NCBI RefSeq assembly: GCF_014192575.1
Contig: NZ_JACHYC010000010.1
Coordinates: 1-64,000, forward strand
Origin: Variovorax sp. Sphag1AA
GTDB taxonomy: Bacteria > Pseudomonadota > Gammaproteobacteria > Burkholderiales > Burkholderiaceae_C
Direction of reading: 5' to 3'
Length of the DNA: 64,000 bases
The translations under genes and the position numbers were made by a program. Under the pieces are notes generated by a model. The model ran no database searches. It saw only the letters and a program-made list of their open reading frames with translations, and was not told the DNA's origin. Below, piece after piece: positions 50,957 through 59,499 of this stretch (within the stretch, counting starts at the first letter, position 1; every line of letters starts with the position of its first letter).

Positions 50957-51514
50957 TCAGCGTCCCTTCTCGGCGTCGCGGCGCTCGATCTCCTTGACCA
51001 TGGCGCTGAACTGATTTGCCAGGACCGTGCGCACCACCACCTTGCCGATGACGGGCGGCACCGCGAAGTCGGGCACCAACCGCGCCGAATAGCTCAGGCG
51101 CACTGTGCCGGTGGGCAGTTTCTCGAGGGTGTAGTGACCCTCCATCTCGCGGAGGTTTCCGCCGACGGCGCGTGCGATGACGCGGCGCGGAGGGGACTCG
51201 ACGACAGACAGTTGCGCCTGCACCGGCTGCCGGTAGAAAAGAAAGCTGAACACGCCCGTCTGCTCGATGACGACCCGGTCGGCATCGCGCTGCACGACGC
51301 GGGAGCTGAGCATGTAGGGGATGAACTCGGCGAGGTGGTTGTAGTCGGTGATGACGGCCCAGGCCGTGTGCGGGTCCACCAGCATCTCGGCGGATGCGGT
51401 CACGGTGATGTCGTCGCCCTGGCCGTTGGTCTGGATCTCGACCTGCGGCACGCTCGCGGCTGCCGGAGCGCATAGCGCTCCGGCAAGCATGAGGGTCGCG
51501 GCACACCATCGCAT
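50957..51514 (-). CDS. exported SRPBCC/START-like protein
   Basis: This 185-residue protein starts at the ATG at 51514. A signal peptide (TLMLAGALCAPAAAS) precedes a START/polyketide-cyclase-type fold: VEIQTNGQGDDITVTASAEML, then DPHTAWAVITDYNHLAEFIPY, then a long C-terminal helix VVRTVLANQFSAMVKEIERRD. Secreted SRPBCC proteins of this kind bind hydrophobic ligands; the cargo is unknown. It follows the poly-Gly TPR gene by eight bases on the same strand, so the two are cotranscribed. Confidence 0.82.
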   Translation of the reverse strand: MRWCAATLMLAGALCAPAAASVPQVEIQTNGQGDDITVTASAEMLVDPHTAWAVITDYNHLAEFIPYMLSSRVVQRDADRVVIEQTGVFSFLFYRQPVQAQLSVVESPPRRVIARAVGGNLREMEGHYTLEKLPTGTVRLSYSARLVPDFAVPPVIGKVVVRTVLANQFSAMVKEIERRDAEKGR

Positions 51515-51522
51515 GGCTGGTA

Positions 51523-52053
51523 TTACAAGCCGGTTTTCGACTGCTTGCTCCGGTACTTTGCGATCTCGCCCTTCAGGTCGGTGAACTCTTCGCACGGAAA
51601 GAAGCAAAGCGAATCGAGCACCTTCAGCTCCCGCTCGGCACGGGGCAGGTCGCCCATCTGCAGATAGGCCTCTCCGAGGTACTCGTGCGCGCCCTTGTGC
51701 TTCGGGTCGATCTTCAGCGCCTTGTCGTAGTCGCTCAACGCCGCATCCATGTTGCCCAGCTTTCGGTGCGCGTGGCCGAGTTCGTTCCACGCGTCGGCGT
51801 CGCCGGGGCTGCGCGCGACGTAGACGGTCATGCGGGCTTCGACCTGCTTCCAGTCGCCCTTGCGGACTGCGTCCATGCCGGCCCTGAAGTCGGGGTCCGG
51901 ATTCGCCATGAGGTCGCCCGGTCCGCCTCCTCCACCGCCGCCGCCCCCACCGCCACCGCCGCCTCCACCACCTCCTCCGCCTCCAGCCGCCAGTGCGGAC
52001 AGGCTGAAGGCAAGCGACACGCCGGAAATGAACATCACGATTGCATGTTTCAT
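51523..52053 (-). CDS. exported TPR protein with poly-glycine tract
   Basis: This is 176 residues. A signal peptide (FISGVSLAFSLSALAA) is followed by an uninterrupted poly-Gly tract of about 21 residues, then two to three TPR repeats (DFRAGMDAVRKGDWKQVEARM, NELGHAHRKLGNMDAALSDYDKALKIDP, then GEAYLQMGDLPRAERELKVL). The last part has CFFPCEEF, a Cys pair. The Gly run is encoded by GGN codons in mixed use, which argues against simple slippage, though the length may vary between strains. It likely works as a periplasmic protein-binding adaptor. Confidence 0.82.
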   Translation of the reverse strand: MKHAIVMFISGVSLAFSLSALAAGGGGGGGGGGGGGGGGGGGGGPGDLMANPDPDFRAGMDAVRKGDWKQVEARMTVYVARSPGDADAWNELGHAHRKLGNMDAALSDYDKALKIDPKHKGAHEYLGEAYLQMGDLPRAERELKVLDSLCFFPCEEFTDLKGEIAKYRSKQSKTGL

Positions 52054-52086
52054 GGTGAGTGCTCCTCGATGACAGTAGCAGCGAAA

Positions 52087-53238
52087 TCAACGGACGTCGA
52101 TGCGGCCATAGACCCCGTGGGTTCCTCCGCCGGGCCCTGCGGCGAAGAAGAGGGTTCTCGTGGGCTGGTTGTCGAGACCGTTCCCGAAGGCGATTCCGTG
52201 CAGCCCATCGATCGCGATCGGACTCCCAGTCGACGTGGACAGCGTTCCCATGAATGCACCGGTGGCGGCGTTGAACGCGCCGATGGTGCCGTCGCCGCTG
52301 TTGGCGACGAGCAATGCACCGCCGAACGGGCCGAAGCCGGCCGGCGCCATTGCCATGCCCAGGGGCGCATTGACCGCCCCGCCCGGCGGAACGATCCTGC
52401 GCACGAGGTGGCCCGACGTGTCGAAGGCGTCGACCGCGCCGAGGCCCGCGCCCGGGAGCGGGCCCGAGGCCTGCGCATCCCGCTTGGCATAGCTGACGTA
52501 GATCAGATCGCCGATCGCCTGGATGCCGAACGGCGCGTAGCCGGTGGGAATGGCCGGATCGAGGAAGCTGCCGGCGACGGTCGCTGGCTGGAAGGTCGAG
52601 TCGAACATGTCGACGCTCGCATGGCGGAAGTCGGCCGCATACAGGAAGTCAGACGCGCCCTGGCTTGCAATCGCAAGGCCGGTGTAGACCGTGCCCGCGC
52701 TGCCGCCGTCGAAGACGGTGACGGCATTGGTCGCGTTGACACCGGGAGACCAGCCCGACAGGGTGCCGCGTTGACCGACGAAGATGAAGGCGCTCGCACC
52801 CGAAACTCCGCCCTGCGTGATCTTGAAGTCCGGATGGCCGTTGAAGACGATGCCGGTCGGCATCGCGCTGCCGGCGCCACCCGGCGGGATCGCGACGACC
52901 AGTGATTGCGGAACGCCGTTGCCGTCGTAGAGCGTCGAGGTCGACGTGCCGTTGTTCGTGACCCAGGCGAACCCCTGCGGATTGAAAGCCACGCCCCATG
53001 CATTGATGAGGTGAGCGTCGCTCCTGGTGCTGCCGTAGGGGTTGCTTGCAACAGGGAGGTCGGACACCAGGTTGGTCGCGACAAAGCTCATGCCTGTGGC
53101 GTTGCCCATGGCGGGCGGGGCGGCGAAGCCCGGCATGACCGAACTGCGCCCGCCGTATCCGCCCCCGCCGCCGCAGGCAGCGAGGAAAAGTGTGCCCGCA
53201 CACGCGAGCCCGTACAGCTTCAGGCGATTGGCTCTCAT
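52087..53238 (-). CDS. TIGR03118-type lipoprotein
   Basis: This 383-residue lipoprotein starts at 53238 (lipobox FLAAC). The sequence is a repetitive beta-propeller-like protein of the TIGR03118 family: VSDLPVASNPYGSTRSDAHLINAWGVAFNPQGFAWVTNNGTST, then GWSPGVNATNAVTVFDGGSAG, and PIPTGYAPFGI-type repeats up to GRIDVR. It is probably an exported surface or periplasmic protein of unknown function. It is the fifth gene of a leftward run starting from the sigma factor, 67 bases after the porin. Confidence 0.85.
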   Translation of the reverse strand: MRANRLKLYGLACAGTLFLAACGGGGGYGGRSSVMPGFAAPPAMGNATGMSFVATNLVSDLPVASNPYGSTRSDAHLINAWGVAFNPQGFAWVTNNGTSTSTLYDGNGVPQSLVVAIPPGGAGSAMPTGIVFNGHPDFKITQGGVSGASAFIFVGQRGTLSGWSPGVNATNAVTVFDGGSAGTVYTGLAIASQGASDFLYAADFRHASVDMFDSTFQPATVAGSFLDPAIPTGYAPFGIQAIGDLIYVSYAKRDAQASGPLPGAGLGAVDAFDTSGHLVRRIVPPGGAVNAPLGMAMAPAGFGPFGGALLVANSGDGTIGAFNAATGAFMGTLSTSTGSPIAIDGLHGIAFGNGLDNQPTRTLFFAAGPGGGTHGVYGRIDVR

Positions 53239-53305
53239 TGCAACTCCTTCGGGTCGGGGCTCGGTGTATTCCGAGCCGGGCCCCAAAGGTTCACGCGCTC
53301 GCGCG

Positions 53306-53998
53306 TCAGAACGACAGCGACGCGCTCAGCAGCAGCGCGCCTTGCGATGCGCGCCCATAGGCCGTCGGATAGACGGCGCTGCGGCCGCCCGCGACCCAGG
53401 CGAGCTGCACTTCCCACGCATCGCGCGCAACCGCGATTCCCAGGCTTCCGTCGAGGCTCACGCGGCTGCCTTCCGTGGATGTCCCGCCGACCCGCATCAG
53501 CGCCCCGGCATGGGCAGTCACACGCACGATGGGCGAGATGGGCAGACCGACGTTGAATTCGCCGTAGGCGGTGCGCATGCCGCTCCCGAAGTAGTCCGGC
53601 GAGTAGTGCAGCCGCGTGTTCCAGTGTTCGCCGCTCAGGGCGGCGAACGCTTCCTGGTAGTCGTAGTAAGAGTCCGTGCCGAAGTGAACCAACGTGGCGC
53701 CCGCTTCCCAGCCGATGCGTTCCGAGAGCCGGCCCGCGTAGCCCGCGTAGCCGAGCACCTGCACCTGCCAGCGGGGCCGGTAGAGCATGACCTCGGTGAG
53801 CGATGCACCGCCGAACCAGCCACTCGGATCGTCGTAGGCGGCACCCAGCCGGAGCGTCGGCTTTTCCTGGCTGAGCGAGATGCCGCGGTAGCGGTAGTCC
53901 GAGAGGAAAGCGATGTTCCCGCCGACTTGCGCGCACGCCATGCCGCAGACGAAGAACAACGAGGGACAAAGCGCCGCACGCGAACCGGCGGTCGGCAT
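53306..53998 (-). CDS. TorF-family putative porin
   Basis: This 230-residue outer-membrane protein has a signal peptide (ALCPSLFFVCGMACAQ) and the TorF family opening GGNIAFLSDYRYRGISLSQEKPTL, followed by alternating beta strands ending with the C-terminal aromatic signature SASLSF. It should make a small beta-barrel. It lies one base after the S8 protease stop, so they are cotranscribed. A combination of barrel, subtilase and ECF sigma factor suggests an outer-membrane stress or cell-surface programme. Confidence 0.85.
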   Translation of the reverse strand: MPTAGSRAALCPSLFFVCGMACAQVGGNIAFLSDYRYRGISLSQEKPTLRLGAAYDDPSGWFGGASLTEVMLYRPRWQVQVLGYAGYAGRLSERIGWEAGATLVHFGTDSYYDYQEAFAALSGEHWNTRLHYSPDYFGSGMRTAYGEFNVGLPISPIVRVTAHAGALMRVGGTSTEGSRVSLDGSLGIAVARDAWEVQLAWVAGGRSAVYPTAYGRASQGALLLSASLSF

Positions 53999-53999
53999 G

Positions 54000-55268
54000 T
54001 CACTGACGGACGTTGGAGGGTGCCATCGAGCGTGTCACGGTTCGCACGCAGGCGTCATCGCCTGCGACGTGTGCCAGTGTGGCACAGGCGTCGATTCCTC
54101 CACCGGGAAAAGAGACGACGCTGGCAACGGAAGGCGCGGTCGTGTTGGCCGGCGACCTTTCGCGCATCAACGCGAACAGACCTGCCACATGGGCCGCAGC
54201 ATAGGAGGAGCCGGAGACGAGGTTCCATCGGCTGCCGGGCAGGGTGGTCGGCACATCGCGGCCCGGCGCGACCAAGGCACCGTGCAAGGCCGGCACGCCG
54301 GTGTCGTCGGCGACGGCCACGACGCCGGCATGCGACGCAGGAAATCCGCCGTCGGGCAGTTTTCGGTCGACGGCCGCGATGACGCTGATGTTGCGGGACA
54401 GTGCCACGTCGAGCAGCCTATCCAGCAGCCGGTCGGGCGGCCCGCTCAGGCTCAGGTTGATGATGGCGGCGTCATGCGCGATCGCGAAGTGCAGCGCCAT
54501 GGCGAGGCTCAGGCTCGTGCACAGGGTGGCCTGCGCGCTCTCCTGCCAGCAGGCGCGCAGCGCAAGCAGCCGGGCGTTCGGCGCCACCCCGACGATGCCG
54601 AGGCCGTTGTCGGCGCGCGCGGCGATGATGCCCGCGACGGCGGTGCCGTGGTCTTCCGGGACGTCGCGGTGGTTGTCGACGAAGTTCTCCTTCAGCGCGA
54701 CCTGACCGGCGAGGTCCGGGTGCTGCGCATCGACGCCGCTGTCGACGACCGCGACGCGCACGTCGCGCCCGGTCGACATCTCATGCAGGTCGAGCAGGTG
54801 CCAGGCCTGCGCCACCGGCTGCAACGGATACAGGGGATCGTCGTGGCCCTGGGCGCGGAACACGTTCATCGGCTGCGCCCAAGCGACGCGCGGGTCCTGC
54901 GACAGGGCCCGGGCCACGTTCTCGGGCGATTGATCGTCCGGCACGATCATCACGAAGCAATCCACGCCCAGCAGGGGGAGGGCCCAGTCGGTGACGAGGG
55001 TGAGACCGTGATCGCGAGCCAGCGCGGCAGCCATGCGGCGACGTGCGCCATGCGCAGGGCCGTCGCCGTAGCCGCCCGAATAGGCGTTCTCGGGTCGGTA
55101 GTGCTCTGGCGGCAGGCGCAGCAACAGCAACACCTGTTGATTGGGCGCGGGCGTCGATACCGCCGCGGCGGCCACTGTTGCGGTCTGTTCGTCCGGTGCA
55201 GCCAGAGCCGGCGCCTGCGAGCCGGCAAGGGCGACGGCCCATGCGCTCAGAAGCAGGAGCCGCTTCAT
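54000..55268 (-). CDS. exported S8 (subtilisin-family) serine protease
   Basis: This 422-residue subtilase starts at the ATG at 55268. A signal peptide (LLLLSAWAVALAGSQAPALA) precedes an N-terminal prodomain-like region to about residue 150. The catalytic Asp176 lies in VAVVDSGVDAQHPDL, His207 in DHGTAVAGI and Ser355 in SGSSYAAAHVAG. The usual oxyanion Asn is Asp301 in AAVDRKLPDGG, where subtilisins have GN. Folded activity may still be possible, as some convertases have Asp there. It is encoded directly after the anti-sigma factor, whose periplasmic domain resembles a subtilase propeptide, so the two may interact. Confidence 0.9.
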   Translation of the reverse strand: MKRLLLLSAWAVALAGSQAPALAAPDEQTATVAAAAVSTPAPNQQVLLLLRLPPEHYRPENAYSGGYGDGPAHGARRRMAAALARDHGLTLVTDWALPLLGVDCFVMIVPDDQSPENVARALSQDPRVAWAQPMNVFRAQGHDDPLYPLQPVAQAWHLLDLHEMSTGRDVRVAVVDSGVDAQHPDLAGQVALKENFVDNHRDVPEDHGTAVAGIIAARADNGLGIVGVAPNARLLALRACWQESAQATLCTSLSLAMALHFAIAHDAAIINLSLSGPPDRLLDRLLDVALSRNISVIAAVDRKLPDGGFPASHAGVVAVADDTGVPALHGALVAPGRDVPTTLPGSRWNLVSGSSYAAAHVAGLFALMRERSPANTTAPSVASVVSFPGGGIDACATLAHVAGDDACVRTVTRSMAPSNVRQ

Positions 55269-55933
55269 GGCGCCGCCCGGCCGTTCAGCGATTCGACGAG
55301 CAGCACGGCGCGTTCGCTGCGCAGCCGTTTGACCGCCTCGGATTCGAGGCCGGCCGGCACCGCCAGCAGATAGGCATCGGTGGCGGTCGGTCCGTAGACG
55401 AGCCGGGCTTCGCTGTTGCGCAGCACGCGCCGCATTTCCTGCTCGGTGGCCTCGGGCCGGAACCGCACGATCAGATTGCCCCCGCCAGCGGCGCCCGCGC
55501 CGGTGGCAGATCCGAGCGCCCGAAAGCCCGGGTCGGGCGCCAGCGCGATAAGGACCACGCTGCTCAACACCGCGACGGCAAGGCACTGGCCAGCCAATGT
55601 CCAGCGCGTCCAGACCGGGGTTTCTTGCCAGCGGGCCTTCAGCCGCGCGAGGAGGCCGACGCCCTGTGGCGGGGACGCATCGGCGGCGATGCGCTCGCGC
55701 AACGCCGCGAATCCCTGGTCAGCGTCGCCGCTGGCAGCGGGCGTCGACTGCGCGTACAGGGCATGGACTTCCCGTTCCCAGGCCAGCTCGGCCTGGCAAC
55801 GCGGGCACTCTGCGATGTGCGCTTCGACGCTGGCGCGTTCCTCTGCGTCGAGGCCCTCGCCGACGTACCAGGGCAGCAGGGCCTGCACCTTCTGATGCAG
55901 GTCGGCGCCGAGTTGAACGACGCGCCCGCTCAT
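55265..55933 (-). CDS. zf-HC2 anti-sigma factor with prodomain-like module
   Basis: This 222-residue protein begins at 55933 with a four-base overlap to the sigma factor. The N-terminal zinc domain has the H39-x3-C43-x2-C46 motif (EAHIAECPRC) of ZAS anti-sigma factors. A membrane helix lies at 111-132 (WTLAGQCLAVAVLSSVVLIA). The periplasmic part (residues 153-216) reads NLIVRFRPEATEQEMRRVL, GPTATDAYLLAVP and RLRSERAVLLVES. Its spacing of strand, helix and strands closely resembles an S8 propeptide (Fervidolysin-type inhibitor domain). The gene overlaps the following subtilase gene by four bases. It should hold the sigma factor inactive until proteolysis. Confidence 0.85.
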   Translation of the reverse strand: MSGRVVQLGADLHQKVQALLPWYVGEGLDAEERASVEAHIAECPRCQAELAWEREVHALYAQSTPAASGDADQGFAALRERIAADASPPQGVGLLARLKARWQETPVWTRWTLAGQCLAVAVLSSVVLIALAPDPGFRALGSATGAGAAGGGNLIVRFRPEATEQEMRRVLRNSEARLVYGPTATDAYLLAVPAGLESEAVKRLRSERAVLLVESLNGRAAP

Positions 55934-56622
55934 AGCCAGTCCTCCAGACGTCCGGCCAGGAGTTGCTTCAGCTTGCGCCGGGCGTGGAACATGCGCGTCT
56001 TCACCGTGTCGACGGGGCAGCCCACGATCTCGCTGACTTCGCGGCAGCCGATGCCATGGAAGTACGTCAGATGGACGATCGCGCGTTGCTCGAAGGAGAG
56101 ACGGTCCAGCGCTTGCGCCAGCACCTCGCGAATCTGCGACTGCGCGGCGTGGTACTCGGGGCTGGCCTCCGGCGGCGCGGGCTGATCGTCGTCGGGCTCG
56201 TCCGGCAGCGGCTCGTCCAGGCGACTCAGCGCCTTCATGGCCTTGCGGTAGGCGATCGCGAATATCCACGTCGACACCTTGCTTTGGCCGTTGTAGCTTG
56301 CGGCCCGGTTCCAGACGACCAGCATCGTGTCGTTGAGCAGTTCGCCGACGAGTCCGGGCCGGCGCGTCAGGCGATCCAGAAAGCGCGTGAGTCGCGGGTG
56401 GTAGGCGCGGTAGAGCTGCTCGAAGGCCTGCAGTTCGCCGTCGGCGGTCCGGCGGACCAGTCCCGCGTCGACGCGGTCGGCCAAGGCCGTTCCCTCGTCC
56501 TGCGGCCGAGCGGCATCGAGGGGCATGCTGGGCATGGAAGGCTCTTGAGAGGGAGCGTGCAGCGGACTGTACTCCTCGTACCTCATCGCCACCGGTGTCT
56601 TCGAAGATGTTCCTGGGGTCAT
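55930..56622 (-). CDS. ECF-type RNA polymerase sigma factor
   Basis: This is 230 residues from the ATG at 56622, with a GAGG upstream; the first 50 residues are disordered and a later start at 56586 is possible. Region 2 contains EQLYRAYHPRLTRFLDRL, VGELLNDTMLVVWNRA and KVSTWIFAIAYRKAMKAL; region 4 contains FEQRAIVHLTYFHGIGCREVSEIVGCPVDTVKTRM and RARRKLKQLL. It lacks regions 1 and 3, as in extracytoplasmic function sigma factors. Downstream genes overlap it (ATGA) and include its anti-sigma factor. Its targets probably include its own operon of envelope genes. Confidence 0.93.
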   Translation of the reverse strand: MTPGTSSKTPVAMRYEEYSPLHAPSQEPSMPSMPLDAARPQDEGTALADRVDAGLVRRTADGELQAFEQLYRAYHPRLTRFLDRLTRRPGLVGELLNDTMLVVWNRAASYNGQSKVSTWIFAIAYRKAMKALSRLDEPLPDEPDDDQPAPPEASPEYHAAQSQIREVLAQALDRLSFEQRAIVHLTYFHGIGCREVSEIVGCPVDTVKTRMFHARRKLKQLLAGRLEDWL

Positions 56623-56638
56623 TCGCAGCCTCGTGGAG

Positions 56639-56671
56639 ACGGTTCATTCCCGCAAACGGCGAAACGGTTCA
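56639..56671. repeat. direct repeat in divergent sigma/glucosidase promoter
   Basis: ACGGTTCA occurs at 56639-56646 and again at 56664-56671 in the gap between the ECF sigma gene and the divergent glucosidase gene. Reading on the minus strand, TGAACCGT with a following CGTCTC gives an ECF-like -35/-10 flavour for autoregulation, but the spacing does not fit a standard promoter. This is a candidate regulatory repeat only. Confidence 0.3.
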
Positions 56672-56727
56672 GTCTTGATCAACCATGCCCAATTGAGGCC
56701 CAATCGTGCCTCTTCAGGAGCACCTCC

Positions 56728-59499
56728 ATGAGCACTGAAACGGCAGAAAAGCGCAGGCTCGACGACGCGCATTCGCACAGCGCGGCCTGGAAGAAGTGGG
56801 GGCCGTATCTCAGCGAGCGGCAATGGGGCACGGTTCGCGAGGACTACAGCGACAACGGCGACGCGTGGAACTACTTCACCCACGACCAGGCCCGCTCGCG
56901 CGCCTATCGCTGGGGCGAAGACGGCCTGGGAGGCATCAGCGACGATCATCAGATTCTTTGCTTTGCGCTCGCGCTGTGGAATGGGCGCGATCCGATCCTG
57001 AAAGAGCGCGCCTTCGGCCTTGCGAACAGCGAAGGCAATCATGGCGAGGATGTGAAGGAGTGCTACTTCTATCTCGACTCGACGCCGACGCACTCGTACA
57101 TGAAGTACCTGTACAAGTACCCGCAGGCGGCCTACCCGTACAACGATCTCGTCACCACCAATCGCAGCCGCGGCAAGCACGATCCCGAGTACGAGCTGCT
57201 GGACACCGGCGTGTTCGACGACAACCGCTATTTCGACGTCTTCGTCGAATATGCGAAGGCCTCGCCCGAGGACACGCTGGTGCGCATCACCGCCTTCAAT
57301 CGCGGTCCCGACGCGGCGCCGCTGCACTTGCTGCCGACACTGTGGTTCCGCAACACATGGACGCAGTCCGGTGGTGGCTCGAAGCCGGTCATCGAGCGCC
57401 TGACATCCACCGGAATGGCCGCCGTCCGTGCCCGCCACACCGATCCGCTGTTCCTCGAATCGCTGGACACGTACTACCTTTACTGCGATGGCGACGCGCC
57501 GCTTCTTTTCACCGAGAACGAAACCAACAACGCGCGGCTGTTCGGTGGCACCAATGCCTCTGCCTACGTGAAGGACGCGTTCCACAACTTCATCATTCAT
57601 GGCGATGGGGCCGCGATCAATCCCGAAGGGAAGGGCACCAAGGTGGCGTGCCACTGCCAATCGGACGTCGGCCCGGGGCAGTCGCAGGTCGTGCGACTGC
57701 GCCTGACCACCCGGGCGCCCGAGACCTTGCAGGCGCCGTTCGACGACTTCGATGCCGTCTTTGCAGCGCGCCTGAAGGAAGCCGATGCGTTCTACGCCGC
57801 GCTGGTGCCGCCTGCAGTGCGGAACGACGCGGACCGCGCGAACGTCATGCGCCAGGCCCTGGCCGGCATGCTCTGGACCAAGCAGTACTTCTACTACGAC
57901 CTCGAACTCTGGCTCGGGGAGCACGGCGCGGGCCTCCAGCTGGCACCGTCAGAGCGCCGCCAGGTGCGGAACGACGAGTGGGGCCACATGTTCAACGACG
58001 ACATCATCTCGATGCCGGACAAATGGGAGTACCCCTGGTACGCCGCATGGGACCTCGCGTTCCACATGATCCCGCTGGGGATGGTCGACCCCGACTTCGC
58101 CAAGCAGCAGCTCGACCTGATGCTGCGCAACGACTACCTGCATCCGAATGGCCAGCTGCCGGCCTACGAGTGGAACTTCGGCGACGTCAATCCGCCGGTG
58201 CACGCGTGGGCCACGATGCAGCTCTACCTGATCGACAAGGAGCGTCGCGGCGGCAGCGGCGACATCGAATTCCTCAAGTACGCCTTCTCCAAGTTGCTGG
58301 TGAACTTCACCTGGTGGGTCAACAGGAAGGACCGCACCGGTGCCAATGTGTTCGAGGGCGGCTTTCTCGGCCTCGACAACATCGGCGTGTTCGACCGCTC
58401 CGCGCCGTTGCCCACGGGCGGCTATCTTGATCAGGCCGACGGCACGGCATGGATGGTGTTCTTCAGCCAGCAGATGCTTCGCATCTCGGTCGAGCTCGCG
58501 CTGAGCGAACCGCTGTACGAGGAATTCGTCGAGAAGTTCTTCCAGCACACGCTGTTCATTGCCGGCGCGATGGATCGCGTCGGCGAGCGCCAGGATGAGA
58601 TGTGGGACGAGGAGGACGGCTTCTTCTACGACGTGCTGCGCCTGCCGGACGGCAACGCCATACGCCTGAAGGTTCGCTCGATCGTCGGGCTCCTGCCGCT
58701 GGCTGCCGTTGCCGTGTTCGAGGAAAACATCATCGAGCGGCTGCCGAGGTTTCGGGAACGCGCGCGCGTGTTCCTGATGCGGCATCCCGAACTCGCGGCG
58801 AACGTGCATCTGCCGCAGGAGCCTGGCGTGGCCCATCGCCGGATGCTGTCCATCGTCAACCAGAAGAAGCTGCGGCGCATCCTCGCGCGCATGCTGGACG
58901 AGAACGAGTTCTTCAGCCCACACGGCATTCGTGCGCTCTCGCGTGTCCATCGCGATCACCCCTATGTCTTCGAGCACGGGGGACAGTCGTACACGGTGGC
59001 CTACGTACCGGGCGACTCCGACTCGGGAATGTTCGGCGGCAATTCCAACTGGCGGGGTCCCGTCTGGATGCCGATCAATTTCCTGCTCTACACATCGCTG
59101 GTGCGGCTCTACGCGTACTTCGGCGAGGACTTCAAGGTCGAATGCCCGACGGGATCGGGGCAGATGATGACCCTGCTGCAGGTGGCGGAGGAGTTGGGTG
59201 AGCGCCTCAGCCGGCTCTTCCTTCGTGACGGCAAGGGCCAGCGACCGGCGCACGGTGCTGCGCAGAAATTCCGCGACGATCCGCACTGGCGCGATCTGGT
59301 GCTGTTCTACGAATACTTCCACGGCGACACCGGGGCGGGGATCGGCGCCAGCCACCAGACTGGCTGGACCGGCTGCGTGGCGCGCGTCATCCAGACGAAT
59401 GCGCTACTGACGAAGGAGCTGCTGCTCATGCCGGGCGCCGAGGCCGCGGCGGCCCGGGCACTGCAGGGCGACCTGAGTGCCGAACTCGCAGCGCGGTGA
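56728..59499 (+). CDS. GH63-type glucosidase / glucosylglycerate-hydrolase-like
   Basis: This is 923 residues starting at ATG 56728 after CAGGAG. The N-terminal part opens with HSAAWKKWGPYLSERQWGTVREDYS, and the long (alpha/alpha)6 barrel contains EWNFGDVNPPVHAWA, LPTGGYLDQADGTAWM, and GMFGGNSNWRGPVWMPINFLLY, characteristic of GH63-like inverting enzymes in bacteria, which include mannosyl- and glucosyl-glycerate hydrolases. It is cytoplasmic, without signal peptide. The gene is followed by a GH13 enzyme whose start overlaps its end, so the two probably work on one sugar polymer or compatible solute. Substrate is unproven. Confidence 0.88.
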   Translation: MSTETAEKRRLDDAHSHSAAWKKWGPYLSERQWGTVREDYSDNGDAWNYFTHDQARSRAYRWGEDGLGGISDDHQILCFALALWNGRDPILKERAFGLANSEGNHGEDVKECYFYLDSTPTHSYMKYLYKYPQAAYPYNDLVTTNRSRGKHDPEYELLDTGVFDDNRYFDVFVEYAKASPEDTLVRITAFNRGPDAAPLHLLPTLWFRNTWTQSGGGSKPVIERLTSTGMAAVRARHTDPLFLESLDTYYLYCDGDAPLLFTENETNNARLFGGTNASAYVKDAFHNFIIHGDGAAINPEGKGTKVACHCQSDVGPGQSQVVRLRLTTRAPETLQAPFDDFDAVFAARLKEADAFYAALVPPAVRNDADRANVMRQALAGMLWTKQYFYYDLELWLGEHGAGLQLAPSERRQVRNDEWGHMFNDDIISMPDKWEYPWYAAWDLAFHMIPLGMVDPDFAKQQLDLMLRNDYLHPNGQLPAYEWNFGDVNPPVHAWATMQLYLIDKERRGGSGDIEFLKYAFSKLLVNFTWWVNRKDRTGANVFEGGFLGLDNIGVFDRSAPLPTGGYLDQADGTAWMVFFSQQMLRISVELALSEPLYEEFVEKFFQHTLFIAGAMDRVGERQDEMWDEEDGFFYDVLRLPDGNAIRLKVRSIVGLLPLAAVAVFEENIIERLPRFRERARVFLMRHPELAANVHLPQEPGVAHRRMLSIVNQKKLRRILARMLDENEFFSPHGIRALSRVHRDHPYVFEHGGQSYTVAYVPGDSDSGMFGGNSNWRGPVWMPINFLLYTSLVRLYAYFGEDFKVECPTGSGQMMTLLQVAEELGERLSRLFLRDGKGQRPAHGAAQKFRDDPHWRDLVLFYEYFHGDTGAGIGASHQTGWTGCVARVIQTNALLTKELLLMPGAEAAAARALQGDLSAELAAR

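Noticed and set aside
55963..56727. N-terminal extension of the glucosidase frame antisense to the sigma factor
   Set aside because: The ATG at 56728 has a good ribosome binding site, and the upstream part is the shadow of the ECF sigma factor.
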